DNA of 64,000 nt, from assembly GCF_000507765.1 (NCBI RefSeq), contig NZ_KI669401.1:372001-436000 (forward strand), written 5' to 3'. Positions 15,339 through 25,247 of this stretch are shown here, piece after piece; within the stretch, counting starts at the first letter, position 1; every line of letters begins with the position of its first letter. The position numbers and the translations under genes were made by a program. The notes beneath the pieces were generated by a model. That model was not told where the DNA came from, did no database searches, and saw only the letters and a list, made by a program, of their open reading frames with translations. The DNA is from Streptococcus parasanguinis CC87K (GTDB lineage: Bacteria > Bacillota > Bacilli > Lactobacillales > Streptococcaceae).

Positions 15339-16094
15339 ATGAGTAGAAAGCAAGCCCTTTCCATGTATTTGATAGGGACCTTTGGTCAAGTATTAGGAGT
15401 TAGCCTTCTGGTGTGGTTTTTAAGAGCAGGAGGAGTCAAGGTTGATTTTACATCATCATTTGGGATCATCGCTATTATTGTAGGTGGCTTGTCATCAGCT
15501 TTGTGGGGCAGTCTTGCAAGCATTAGTTACCATCAATCTAGTTTCAAACAAGTTTTAAAAGATTTTTTTCAAGTCAAAGACAGTTTGGCAAATTATTGCT
15601 TGGTGCTCGTTTTCTTGTTGCTTGACTTTTTCCCATTTATCTTAGGTGGTAAGATCACCACTCAATCGTTGGTCTTGCCAGTAGTGCTCTTTTTCAAGGC
15701 TCTTCTTTTTGGTGGAGTTGAAGAAATTGGCTGGCGTTATTTCTTTCAACCAACTTTGCAGGAAAAAATACCTTATTTTTCAGCTACTTTGATCACCTTT
15801 TTAGCTTGGTCTAGTTGGCATCTACTATACTTTTATATCGACGGTTCTTTAGCTGTCATTCAATTGTTTCCGTTTCTAGTAGGTTTGCTAATTAACTGCT
15901 TTATCTTATCGGCCTTGTATCATAAAACGCAAAATTTATGGATTTGTGTCATGACCCATGCCTGTATCAATTCCTTGTCTCAGATTCTAGTGAATGAAGA
16001 GGTATGGCTATCTATCGTCAGTAAAATTCTTATTATTAGTTTAGCAATCTGGATTGCAAGAAAGAAGTATGTAACTGTAAAGGAAGAAAAATGA
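15339..16094 (+). CDS. CPBP-family intramembrane metalloprotease, first of a tandem pair
   Basis: This 251-residue polytopic protein carries the CPBP (Abi) signature: motif 1 EEIGWRYFFQ (EExxxR, about residues 127-136), motif 2 WSSWHLLYF and a later THACINSL. In lactic acid bacteria such proteins include bacteriocin self-immunity proteins and regulators of surface traits. Its stop overlaps the start of the paralog by 4 bases (16091-16094), so the pair is co-translated. Confidence 0.85.
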   Translation: MSRKQALSMYLIGTFGQVLGVSLLVWFLRAGGVKVDFTSSFGIIAIIVGGLSSALWGSLASISYHQSSFKQVLKDFFQVKDSLANYCLVLVFLLLDFFPFILGGKITTQSLVLPVVLFFKALLFGGVEEIGWRYFFQPTLQEKIPYFSATLITFLAWSSWHLLYFYIDGSLAVIQLFPFLVGLLINCFILSALYHKTQNLWICVMTHACINSLSQILVNEEVWLSIVSKILIISLAIWIARKKYVTVKEEK

Positions 16095-16846
16095 GCAAAT
16101 TTATTTCAAAACAATCAGTCGCTATCTGGTATGCATTGACTGCCCTCCTTGCTACATTTCTAGTAGGGCAAGTGATCCTTTGGTTTTTCCCAGATGGGAG
16201 GAGTATGGGGACCTCACTACTGTTTATCCTAATGAACTTGATTCCCCTGATTGTGGCGGCTGTCTTTTCTCTGGTGTTGAGGGAAGTCAACTCCTTGGGT
16301 GAATTTTTCAAAAAGGTCTTTCTTCAAAAAGAAAGTTCCCTATCTTGGATCCTAGCTTTCTTCATCCCCGTCATCTATTATGGGATTTCCATCCTGCTTA
16401 TGAACGTTCGCTTTACTGGGAACTCCCTCTTGGCCTTCTTCATTTATTTCCCCTGGACCTTTTTATATGGAGGTCTGGAAGAAGTAGGCTGGCGTTGGTT
16501 TTTACAAGATCATCTTTCCTTTCGTAATCACTTTATACCTAAAATGATGGTTCTTTCCATTGTCTGGTTCCTCTGGCATATTCCTATCTATCAACTCCCA
16601 TGGATTACAGCAGGTTCGTCCAACTATCTCATCTTTTACCTGATGATTTTAGGGAATACTTTCCTATTTGGAGCGCTCAAGGAGTACTCGAAAGGAGCTG
16701 TCCCTTGTATCCTCGCTCATATGCTGATCGATAGTCTAGCTGTCCTCATGCTGGTTCAGAGCTCGCTTCCTCAGATTATCCTTCTGGTTAGTTTCGAAAT
16801 CCTAGTAGCCTCTTGGCTGGTGGCTGCACGAAAATCAGAGAATTAG
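16091..16846 (+). CDS. CPBP-family intramembrane metalloprotease, second of a tandem pair
   Basis: The 251-residue protein has the same length as its neighbour. Motif 1 is EEVGWRWFLQD, motif 2 WFLWHIPIY, motif 3 LAHMLIDSL. All putative metal and catalytic residues (EE, R, H, H) are kept, so it is probably active. The two copies are diverged, which argues for an old duplication and perhaps heteromeric action. No bacteriocin precursor is seen nearby. Confidence 0.85.
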   Translation: MSKFISKQSVAIWYALTALLATFLVGQVILWFFPDGRSMGTSLLFILMNLIPLIVAAVFSLVLREVNSLGEFFKKVFLQKESSLSWILAFFIPVIYYGISILLMNVRFTGNSLLAFFIYFPWTFLYGGLEEVGWRWFLQDHLSFRNHFIPKMMVLSIVWFLWHIPIYQLPWITAGSSNYLIFYLMILGNTFLFGALKEYSKGAVPCILAHMLIDSLAVLMLVQSSLPQIILLVSFEILVASWLVAARKSEN

Positions 16847-17004
16847 AGTTGTATCTTTTTTGGTGGGAGTCTGTCATCTTTAGCCTTTAGGACTTCAATG
16901 TAGAGTCCATAAAATGGTATAATCAGTTTAAAGAAGAACCTAGCGATAGGATCAAAGTATCAACACAGTGTTATTCTTATCTATAATGAGAGAGGGGGAA
17001 AACC

Positions 17005-17676
17005 ATGCAAAAAACCTTTCAGTTGTTGCGAAGAGGAGATCTAGAGGCCGTCCGTCAGATATTGGATAAAAAGCCTGAAGAAGTTAATGCTGTTTCGGGT
17101 GACAAACCTAAAAGAGATCAGGGACAGTCGCTCCTTCAAGTCGCTATCAAATCGGGACATTTAGATATTGCAGACTTACTTATTGATAGAGGAGCAGATC
17201 TTAACTTTATTGAAGAGCCGACAGAGCTGAATCCATTTTGTCAACCAGTCCTCCAAACAGCGGGTGGACGAGCTGTATTTGACTGCCGGCGCATGATCAA
17301 ACTCTGGAATGGCCAATATGAGATGTATTCGTCTAAGGAAAAGGCTGACCGATCTTTCAAGGTTTTCGAGAAAATGTTGGAGCTTGGGGCTGATATATCT
17401 CAGAAGGACAGCCATGGTGGGACTTTGTTGCAAACTATTTTAATTGAAACCAAGGAAGTGTTGCCATCTTATTATTGGAAAACAAAAGAAACAAGCGATA
17501 ATGTCCTCATAACGGATGAATTGCGTCATGATTTAAATCGTATTTATGATCTATTAATTCGTTACGGTGTGACTGCTGACGAAATAGCTGTCTATCAGAA
17601 CATTCCTCTCAAAGAACTTTATCAAGACAGTCCGACCATGGAGTTTTTAAATCGGTTAGATCAAAGCAAATCTTGA
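17005..17676 (+). CDS. ankyrin-repeat protein
   Basis: The 223-residue cytoplasmic protein contains at least three ankyrin units. The clearest are LLQVAIKSGHLDIADLLIDRGADLN (about 46-70) and a later LELGADISQKDSHGGTLLQTIL. An insertion lies between the units. A GAGAGAGGGGG-like ribosome site precedes ATG 17005. Ankyrin repeats mediate protein binding; no enzymatic domain is attached and the partner is unknown. Confidence 0.75.
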   Translation: MQKTFQLLRRGDLEAVRQILDKKPEEVNAVSGDKPKRDQGQSLLQVAIKSGHLDIADLLIDRGADLNFIEEPTELNPFCQPVLQTAGGRAVFDCRRMIKLWNGQYEMYSSKEKADRSFKVFEKMLELGADISQKDSHGGTLLQTILIETKEVLPSYYWKTKETSDNVLITDELRHDLNRIYDLLIRYGVTADEIAVYQNIPLKELYQDSPTMEFLNRLDQSKS

Positions 17677-17693
17677 TAAGCATTTGAACTACT

Positions 17694-17723
17694 AGTTAAA
17701 AGAGTCTCAGTGCTCTTTTAACT
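17694..17723 (+). terminator. hairpin terminator after the ankyrin gene
   Basis: An 11-bp perfect stem (17694-17704 / 17713-17723) with an 8-base loop is followed by a short T-rich tail. Confidence 0.65.
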
Positions 17724-17838
17724 TTGTCTGATAGAGCTAGAAGCAGTAGAAAATGTTAGACCGGATTTTCTTAAAAAAATGGATACAAATCCATGATGAA
17801 ATAGAGTATACTAGTTTATGAAAGAACAAGATTTTTAA

Positions 17839-19371
<1,533 letters not shown>

Positions 19372-19400
19372 AGGGATCAATCAAACGAATAGTTTATGAG

Positions 19401-19577
19401 AGAGAGTGGGACAGAAATCGGTCATTCGTTAGAATTCGATTTCGTCGTCCCACCTCCGCACAGTTGAGTAGGGCTTTAAAAGCTGATGAAATCAGCGTAG
19501 TAGAGCCCACTCAACCACTGCGTCTTGCTCGACAATTCAAAGACAATTGAGAGGCTAGGACTTTTGTCCCACTCTCT
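19401..19577 (+). repeat. structured intergenic repeat element (about 180 bases)
   Basis: Terminal inverted repeats AGAGAGTGGGACAGAA (19401-19416) and TTTTGTCCCACTCTCT (19562-19577) pair over 16 positions with one mismatch. Inside are further stems: AAATCG/CGATTT (19415-19420 / 19437-19442), GTTGAGTAGGGCT/AGCCCACTCAAC (19463-19475 / 19504-19515) and GCTGAT/ATCAGC (19482-19487 / 19491-19496). The whole could fold as a multi-branched RNA ending in a T-run, acting as terminator for glpK. The compact design resembles the dispersed repeats of viridans streptococci; only one copy is in this window. Confidence 0.7.
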
Positions 19578-19714
19578 TTTTATGTAGCTTTTACAGTATA
19601 GAACAATTATCTGTTTTGGCTAAAAGCCATACTCTATTTCACGCTTTCGTTCACTTATCACTAAATAAAAATATCATATAAATAAACTATTTTTTTCAAA
19701 AAACAGGCTAGAGT

Positions 19715-19743
19715 TTGAAATATTTTTCACAAAAGAGTATACT
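19715..19743 (+). promoter_or_regulatory. promoter of the acetoin/diacetyl reductase
   Basis: TTGAAA (19715-19720) and TATACT (19738-19743) are 17 bases apart. Within the spacer, TTCACAA (19726-19732) looks like half of a Rex redox operator, but the other half is poor. Confidence 0.5.
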
Positions 19744-19855
19744 GTTAGCATAGTTTTGTCGGATATTTATAATAGACCCCATCAAAACTAGTTGTCAACC
19801 CTTGCTGTTCTGATAGGAACGTTTGCTGGTATCATTGATACCAAGGAGGAATCAT

Positions 19856-20620
19856 ATGTCTAAAGTAGCTATTGTCACAGGTGCTGGTCAAGGAATCGGT
19901 TTTGCAATCGCAAAACGCTTGGTGCAAGATGGCTTTAAGGTTGGAGTATTGGACTACAATGCTGAAACAGCTGAAAAAGCAGTTGCTGAGTTATCAGCAG
20001 ATCATGCTTTTGCAGTCGTAGCTGATGTGTCTAAACAAGAAGAAGTGGCTGCAGCTTTCCAAAAAGTTGTGGATCATTTCGGAGACTTAAACGTCGTCGT
20101 TAACAACGCTGGTGTTGCGCCAACTACACCACTTGATACAATTACTGAAGAACAATTTACACGTACATTTGCTATTAATGTTGGTGGCGTGATTTGGGGT
20201 GCACAAGCAGCTCAAGCTCAGTTCAAAGCACTCGGTCATGGTGGAAAGATCATCAATGCGACTTCACAAGCAGGGGTTGTCGGAAATCCAAACTTAACCA
20301 TTTATGGTGGGACCAAGTTTGCTGTTCGTGGGATTACGCAAACCTTGGCGCGTGACTTGGCGGATTCAGGAATCACTGTCAATGCTTATGCACCAGGTAT
20401 CGTGAAGACACCAATGATGTTTGACATTGCTCATGAAGTTGGGAAGAACGCAGGTAAAGACGACGAATGGGGTATGCAAACATTCGCTAAAGATATCACT
20501 TTGAAACGTCTTTCAGAACCAGAAGATGTAGCAGCTGCGGTCAGCTTCCTTGCTGGACCAGATTCAAACTACATCACAGGACAAACCATTATCGTGGATG
20601 GTGGAATGCAGTTCCATTAA
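19856..20620 (+). CDS. budC: (S)-acetoin-forming diacetyl reductase / butanediol dehydrogenase (short-chain dehydrogenase)
   Basis: ATG 19856 follows AAGGAGGA and gives 254 residues, the family length. It has the NAD-binding TGAGQGIG, the NNAG(V) motif, catalytic Ser in NATSQAGV and YxxxK as YGGTK, and a C-terminal [15 protein letters not shown] typical of BudC/ButA. It reduces diacetyl to acetoin and acetoin to 2,3-butanediol with NADH, a redox-balancing branch of pyruvate metabolism. The gene is alone, with its own promoter and terminator. Confidence 0.88.
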   Translation: MSKVAIVTGAGQGIGFAIAKRLVQDGFKVGVLDYNAETAEKAVAELSADHAFAVVADVSKQEEVAAAFQKVVDHFGDLNVVVNNAGVAPTTPLDTITEEQFTRTFAINVGGVIWGAQAAQAQFKALGHGGKIINATSQAGVVGNPNLTIYGGTKFAVRGITQTLARDLADSGITVNAYAPGIVKTPMMFDIAHEVGKNAGKDDEWGMQTFAKDITLKRLSEPEDVAAAVSFLAGPDSNYITGQTIIVDGGMQFH

Positions 20621-20628
20621 GATGAAAA

Positions 20629-20662
20629 AAGAGGTTGGGATCAACATCCTAACCTCTTATTT
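20629..20662 (+). terminator. terminator after the reductase gene
   Basis: Stem AAGAGGTTGGGA (20629-20640) / TCCTAACCTCTT (20647-20658) has one G-T pair and is followed by ATTTTG. Confidence 0.75.
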
Positions 20663-20697
20663 TGTGAATTCACAATAAAAGAAACGGAGATCAAAAA

Positions 20698-20722
20698 AAC
20701 CACTCCCGAAAGGGAAGTGGTT
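20698..20722 (-). terminator. original rpmE2 terminator, now separated from its gene
   Basis: On the minus strand, AACCACTTCCC and GGGAGTGGTT pair around a TTTC loop and end in seven Ts. It lies just left of attL and is preceded (minus strand) by the same TACGGTCTCAAATAAGAA that ends rpmE2. It was therefore the rpmE2 terminator before the mobile element inserted. Confidence 0.75.
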
Positions 20723-20731
20723 CTGTGTTGG

Positions 20732-20753
20732 TTCTTATTTGAGACCGTATTTT
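20732..20753. repeat. attL: 22-bp copy of the rpmE2 3' end
   Basis: These 22 bases are identical to 30235-30256, which contain the last codons and stop of rpmE2 (core GAGACCGTATTTT). They mark the left junction of the element. Confidence 0.85.
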
Positions 20754-20856
20754 ACAAGGAGCCTCTATTATATTCTTAAATACCTATTAGATAGGGTATT
20801 TTAAACGGAGTTTTTACCAAAATTGTTACGTGTACTACATTATGTATAATTGAAAA

Positions 20857-20876
20857 GGTACCAAAAAGGTACTAAA
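20857..20876 (+). repeat. left-end copy of the GGTACC...GGTACTAAA repeat
   Basis: GGTACCAAAAAGGTACTAAA here recurs with one extra C at 30145-30165, beside the right end. Paired repeats near both att sites are typical integrase or excisionase arm-binding sites. Confidence 0.6.
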
Positions 20877-20881
20877 TATTT

Positions 20882-20909
20882 GGTTTCGGAGCTTATAAAA
20901 TAAAGAAAT
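20882..20909 (-). repeat. left-end copy of the TTTATAAGCTCC motif (28 bases)
   Basis: The minus strand reads ATTTCTTTATTTTATAAGCT then CCGAAACC. It is identical over 28 bases to 28921-28948 (before the integrase), and 21 bases recur at 28214-28234 (before the mobilisation operon). A shared binding site for integrase, excisionase or repressor is inferred. Confidence 0.7.
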
Positions 20910-21236
20910 AAAGATGATATTTGTCTCCATTAAAAGAAAAAAATTTTATCGAATTCTATAAATCTCACTTAAATTAAAATAAAGTTTTTCCGTCATTTTA
21001 AAGTTCTAAATCTATCTATATTTTGAGTTTTATAGACTTATTATTCCTATTTTGATATAATTATATTGTTATAAAATGAAAACCTCAGAATGCTTTGCAT
21101 AGCTTTCTGGTTTTTTTTGAATATTCACAAATAATAAGATTATCAATTTTGAATGCTTTGTTTTCATATAACGAGCATGGTTTTAGGTTTATAGATAATC
21201 AAAATTAAAATGTAAAAAGCTTGTCTAGATTCAGGA

Positions 21237-21476
21237 AATACTTAAAATAGAAGTTACTGATAAATTAAGTGAAGATCAAGCGTATGATATGTGAACAAAT
21301 AAGAGAAGAAATCATTAAAATGATTAGTTTAGAAACTAGCTGAAATTTTTGGTACATCTTTTGTTGTTATAAAAGGACGTGATGATGGATTAGAAAAAAA
21401 TGTTAGTTTATTGTTGGAATATGAACCGACAGAAGACGAAAAAATGAAATTATTAGTTTTTTACAGAGCTTTTTAA
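21237..21476 (+). pseudogene. degenerate gene remnant upstream of the restriction-modification gene
   Basis: Coding-like pieces are scattered over frames: LKIEVTDKLSEDQAYDM up to a TGA, then EQIREEIIKMISLE in another frame, then EIFGTSFVVIKGRDDGLEKN and on to a TAA at 21474-21476. This looks like one short gene with at least two frameshifts. The original family is not recognised. Confidence 0.4.
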
Positions 21477-21516
21477 TAAATAATTCTAAATAATTTTGTA
21501 GTTGGAGAATGAAAAA

Positions 21517-24306
21517 GTGAATAATATACGGGAACAAAAAAAGCAAGCTAAAGCATTTATTAAACGCTGGGAAAATAGAGGAAACGAAAGGCAAGATAGT
21601 CAGTCTTTCTGGTTAGACTTACTTCAATCTGTTTATGAAGTAGAAAACCCAAGTGAGTATATAACATTTGAAGATAAAGTGATGCTTGACCATACTAGTT
21701 TTATGGATGGCTTTATTGATAAAACAAAAGTATTAATTGAACAAAAAGGAGCAGATAAAGACCTTAATAAAGCTATAAAACAGTCTGACGGAACTTACCT
21801 GACACCATTTCAACAGGCTAAGCGATATTCTGCAAACTTGCCTTATTCTCAACGCCCTCGTTGGATTGTAACTTGTAATTTCAAAGAGTTCTATGTTTAT
21901 GATATGGAACAGCCAAACGGTGAACCTAAAGTCATTAAACTTACTGATTTAGATAAAGAAGCCTATCGTTTAGAATTTCTGATTGATAAAACAAACGAGC
22001 ATCTAGAGCGAGAGATGAAAGTTTCTATAGAAGCAGGAGAAATTGTTGGGGAGATTTATGAAAGTCTTCTTAAGCAGTATATTAATCCGGATAGTCCAGA
22101 AAGTCTTCATGCTATCAACCAACTTGTCGTTCGTCTAGTATTTTGTCTATATGCTGAAGATGCTGGTATTTTCGGCCATCACATGGTGTTTCATGATTAT
22201 CTTGCCCGTTTTAGTAGTCGTGATTTTAGACGTGCTTTAATCGACCTCTTTTCTGTACTAGATACGCCAATTGAAGAACGTAATCCTTATTTAGATGATG
22301 AGCTCCTTGCTTTCCCGTATGTCAATGGAGGGATGTTTGCAGAAAATAATTTAGAGATTCCTAATTTTACTGATGAGCTACGTGAGCTAATTTTGGAGCA
22401 TGCTTCATCTAGCTTTGATTGGTCAGAAATTAGTCCTACTATTTTTGGGGCAGTATTTGAGTCAACTCTCAATCCAACAACACGTCGTAGTGGCGGTATG
22501 CACTATACTTCTATTGAGAATATCCATAAAGTTATTGACCCGCTTTTCTTAGATGAACTAAAAGATGAGTTGAATGAGATTCGTCAATTAAAGCAATTTA
22601 AAACTGTTGAACAACGAGCTAAACAGTTCCAGTTAAAACTATCTAGTCTTATATTTTTTGATCCAGCTTGTGGTTCAGGAAACTTTCTTACTGAAACATA
22701 TATATCTCTCAGACGCTTAGAGAATGAAGCTATTAAGCTTTATATGGGAGATGCAGTAGCATTAGATTTAGGTCAAGATCTTGTTAAGGTGAAACTAAAT
22801 CAATTCTATGGTATCGAAATTAATGACTTCGCTGTATCGGTTGCTAAAACAGCACTATGGATTGCAGAAAGTCAAATGTTGGAAGAGACCACTGATATAG
22901 TATATGCAAATATCGATTTTTTACCACTTAAGTCGTATACAAATATTGTTGAAGGAAATGCTTTAACAATCGATTGGGAGACAGTTGTACCAAAAGATAG
23001 GCTAAACTATATAATTGGTAATCCGCCATTTATTGGCAAAAAGGAGCAGACAGCTGAACAAAAAATCCAACTTATTAATACTTTTGAAGGAAAAAAAGTA
23101 GGTATAATTGACTATGTTTCTGCATGGTACTACAAAGCAATAATTCTTATTCAGGGTACAAATGCTCGTGTCGCATTTGTTTCTACAAATTCTATAACGC
23201 AAGGTGAGCAAGTTCCAGTTCTATGGCCTATATTAATTGAAAAGGGAATAGAAATAATTTTTGCATACCGTTCGTTCGTGTGGTCTGCTGAGACCAAATC
23301 TCAAAATACAGCAAAAGTACATTGTGTTATTATTGGATTTAAAGATAAAAATAGTAAACTAGTATCCCCAAAATACATCTTTACAAATAAAGGTAAAGAT
23401 GAAGTAAAACAAATTAATCCATACCTTGTAGAAGGATCGAATTGCATCATAACCAATAGAACTAAACCGTTGTCTAATATTACTAAGATGAGCTATGGTA
23501 GTATGCCAATTGATGACGGTCATTTAATTCTAAATAAAGAAGATGTTGAAACTTTGTTGCGTGAGAATGAAAATAATAAAAAATTTATCAAGAAATACGC
23601 TGGTGGTCAAGAAATTCTAAAAAATAAGGAAAGATGGTGTCTTTGGTTAGACAAAATTTCTCCATCTGAATACAATAAATCAAGAATAATAATGGAACGC
23701 ATCGAAAAAACAAAAGAGTTTCGAAAAAATAGTGAACGAATACAAACTCAAAATCTAGCGAATGTTCCTTATCTTTTTGGTGAAATTCGTCAACCTTCTT
23801 CTGATATGTTAGTTATTCCCAAAGTATCTTCAGAGAGTAGGCGATATATACCAGTCTCTCTAATTGGTCCGGATGTAATTATTAACGGAAGTGCTTTAAT
23901 AATACCAAACGCTAATTTATTTACATTAGGATTATTAATTTCAAATGTTCACATGGCTTGGATGAGAACAGTTGCCGGTAGAATGAAAAGCGATTATCAG
24001 TACTCCGCAAATGTTGTTTACAACAGTTTTCCTTGGCCAGATGTAACCGAGGCTCAGAAAGAGAAAATTTCTAAAACTGCTCAAGCTATTCTTGATGCAC
24101 GTGCATTATATCCAGACAGCTCATTAGCTGACCTCTATGATGAGTTAACTATGCCTGCTGAACTTCGTAGAGCACATCAAGCTAATGACAAAGCGGTTAT
24201 GCAGGCTTATAACATGATAAAAATAGTTGATGGGAGAAAGACTTGGTTAAGCGAAAGTGAAACAGTGGCAAGATTATTTGAGATGTATGAAGAGTTAGCT
24301 AACTAA
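21517..24306 (+). CDS. MmeI-like type IIL restriction-modification enzyme (single chain)
   Basis: The protein has 929 residues from GTG 21517, which follows GGAG by 9 bases; a TTG at 21502 lacks one. The N-terminal region has MDGFID..KVLIEQK, fitting the D-(x)n-ExK nuclease motif of MmeI enzymes. The methyltransferase has motif I FDPACGSGNFL (about 381) and motif IV NPPF (about 501), i.e. an amino-methyltransferase making m6A. The C-terminal ~300 residues should hold the target-recognition domain. Length matches MmeI (about 920). One protein would both modify and cut, so no separate partner is needed. It is cargo of the IME. Confidence 0.75.
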   Translation: MNNIREQKKQAKAFIKRWENRGNERQDSQSFWLDLLQSVYEVENPSEYITFEDKVMLDHTSFMDGFIDKTKVLIEQKGADKDLNKAIKQSDGTYLTPFQQAKRYSANLPYSQRPRWIVTCNFKEFYVYDMEQPNGEPKVIKLTDLDKEAYRLEFLIDKTNEHLEREMKVSIEAGEIVGEIYESLLKQYINPDSPESLHAINQLVVRLVFCLYAEDAGIFGHHMVFHDYLARFSSRDFRRALIDLFSVLDTPIEERNPYLDDELLAFPYVNGGMFAENNLEIPNFTDELRELILEHASSSFDWSEISPTIFGAVFESTLNPTTRRSGGMHYTSIENIHKVIDPLFLDELKDELNEIRQLKQFKTVEQRAKQFQLKLSSLIFFDPACGSGNFLTETYISLRRLENEAIKLYMGDAVALDLGQDLVKVKLNQFYGIEINDFAVSVAKTALWIAESQMLEETTDIVYANIDFLPLKSYTNIVEGNALTIDWETVVPKDRLNYIIGNPPFIGKKEQTAEQKIQLINTFEGKKVGIIDYVSAWYYKAIILIQGTNARVAFVSTNSITQGEQVPVLWPILIEKGIEIIFAYRSFVWSAETKSQNTAKVHCVIIGFKDKNSKLVSPKYIFTNKGKDEVKQINPYLVEGSNCIITNRTKPLSNITKMSYGSMPIDDGHLILNKEDVETLLRENENNKKFIKKYAGGQEILKNKERWCLWLDKISPSEYNKSRIIMERIEKTKEFRKNSERIQTQNLANVPYLFGEIRQPSSDMLVIPKVSSESRRYIPVSLIGPDVIINGSALIIPNANLFTLGLLISNVHMAWMRTVAGRMKSDYQYSANVVYNSFPWPDVTEAQKEKISKTAQAILDARALYPDSSLADLYDELTMPAELRRAHQANDKAVMQAYNMIKIVDGRKTWLSESETVARLFEMYEELAN

Positions 24307-24380
24307 TAGGAGTGTTATTGGTAGTTTTTTTGGAAGCTTACATACAAGAGATATTACTTATTTCAAAGTTAACATAAAAG

Positions 24381-24407
24381 GAATGTTGATTTATCAGCAT
24401 TCTTTTT
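24381..24407 (+). terminator. terminator of the restriction-modification gene
   Basis: Stem GAATGTTGA (24381-24389) / TCAGCATTC (24394-24402) has one T-G pair and is followed by five Ts. Confidence 0.7.
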
Positions 24408-24431
24408 CATTGCAATAAGTTTCTTGAAAAT

Positions 24432-24457
24432 AGAAAAAGGATGCTATTTGCATCCTT
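24432..24457 (-). terminator. terminator of the leftward IME operon
   Basis: Stem AAGGATGC/GCATCCTT (24437-24444 / 24450-24457) has a 5-base loop and, on the minus strand, ends in a T-run. Confidence 0.7.
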
Positions 24458-24471
24458 AAAAGCAATAACAT

Positions 24472-24651
24472 CTATTTTGATGTTTGACTAACACAATGAG
24501 GAAAACTGGCTACTTCATAACCGTATTGATCTTTTAGGATCGTTTTAACTTCTTGTCGAGTGAGTTTCCCTGGAAGTACGAATTCTTCAAAATCAGCGAT
24601 TTTACCATCTTTGCAGAGTCTTACAGTTGCGTATGTATGAGTTTTAGTCAT
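24472..24651 (-). CDS. small protein of unknown function (59 residues)
   Basis: A strong AAAGGAGGT lies 7-8 bases before ATG 24651, and the frame runs 59 codons to TAG. The sequence begins MTKTHTYATVRLCKDGKIAD and ends CVSQTSK. The central LPGKLTRQEVKTILKDQYGYEVASF looks like a compact beta-alpha-beta fold. No family is recognised. It lies at the end of the IME mobilisation operon just before the terminator, but a 139-base gap and its own ribosome site suggest separate expression. Confidence 0.65.
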   Translation of the reverse strand: MTKTHTYATVRLCKDGKIADFEEFVLPGKLTRQEVKTILKDQYGYEVASFPHCVSQTSK

Positions 24652-24790
24652 CCTATAAACCTCCTTTTTTTTATATATTATTAGTATGCCACAAAAAATC
24701 GAAAAAAATAGAAAAAAATTGAAAAAATCAAAAAATAAGTAAAAATTTATTAGAAAGGTTTTTCAATTCATAATCATTTTCTATTTGCTT

Positions 24791-25237
24791 TTAGTTTTTA
24801 GTTTTTAGTTCTTCGATTTCTGCCCTTATAGCTATTTTGTGTTTTTCTATTCTTTCTTTAAGACTTAATCTTTTTTCAGTTAATTCTAAATGATCAACTA
24901 GTTCTTTTGTAGTAAATGTATCAAGTAGATAGAATGAGATATTCTCACGAAATCTAGTAACATCATTTACAATTAAATATAGATCCTTAGTATTATTATC
25001 AATATTTTTGATTGTAATTTTTACCCCTAGTTGATTGAAAAGGTTATCTTTTAGGTTTTTTATATAGATTTGTTTTGTTAGGAACTGTCTATAAATTGAA
25101 TTATTTAATAAAATTTGTAGAAGTTCATTAGCATTCTCAACTCTTAGTTGTTTTGCAATTGAGATTAGTAGTGCGGAAATGTATTTACCAGTGAGTTCTC
25201 CGGAGTAAGTTAGTTTAAAACCTTTATTTTCTGTCAT
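24791..25237 (-). CDS. uncharacterised IME protein downstream of mobV
   Basis: The 148-residue protein is helical, with a charged coiled-coil-like C-terminus (LELTEKRLSLKERIEKHKIAIRAEIEELKTK). It starts 10 bases after the relaxase stop, so it is probably in the same transcript. A role in relaxase function or plasmid-like maintenance is only suggested by position. Confidence 0.65.
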   Translation of the reverse strand: MTENKGFKLTYSGELTGKYISALLISIAKQLRVENANELLQILLNNSIYRQFLTKQIYIKNLKDNLFNQLGVKITIKNIDNNTKDLYLIVNDVTRFRENISFYLLDTFTTKELVDHLELTEKRLSLKERIEKHKIAIRAEIEELKTKN

Positions 25238-25247
25238 TTTTTTCTCC

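Larger units (their letters stand above)
19372..19855 (+). other. 484-base intergenic region between glpK and the reductase
   Basis: No gene is seen. The left half is occupied by the structured repeat at 19401-19577. The right half holds the reductase promoter (19715-19743) and, near 19794, the palindrome GTTGTCAAC. Confidence 0.7.
20754..21236. other. left end of the IME, no gene seen
   Basis: AT-rich and non-coding. It holds an AAATACC/GGTATTT inverted repeat (20778-20801), the arm-type repeats at 20857-20876 and 20882-20909, and a hairpin followed by eight Ts at about 21079-21118 (CAGAA/TTCTG plus GCT/AGC) that looks like a terminator. Confidence 0.6.

Noticed and set aside
19401-19577. 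Riboswitch after glpK
   Set aside because: It lies between a stop codon and a gene with its own promoter and ends in terminal inverted repeats. A repeat or terminator explains it better.
19714-19732. Rex operator in the reductase promoter
   Set aside because: Only one half (TTCACAA) is good; the other half is poor, so it is mentioned but not claimed.
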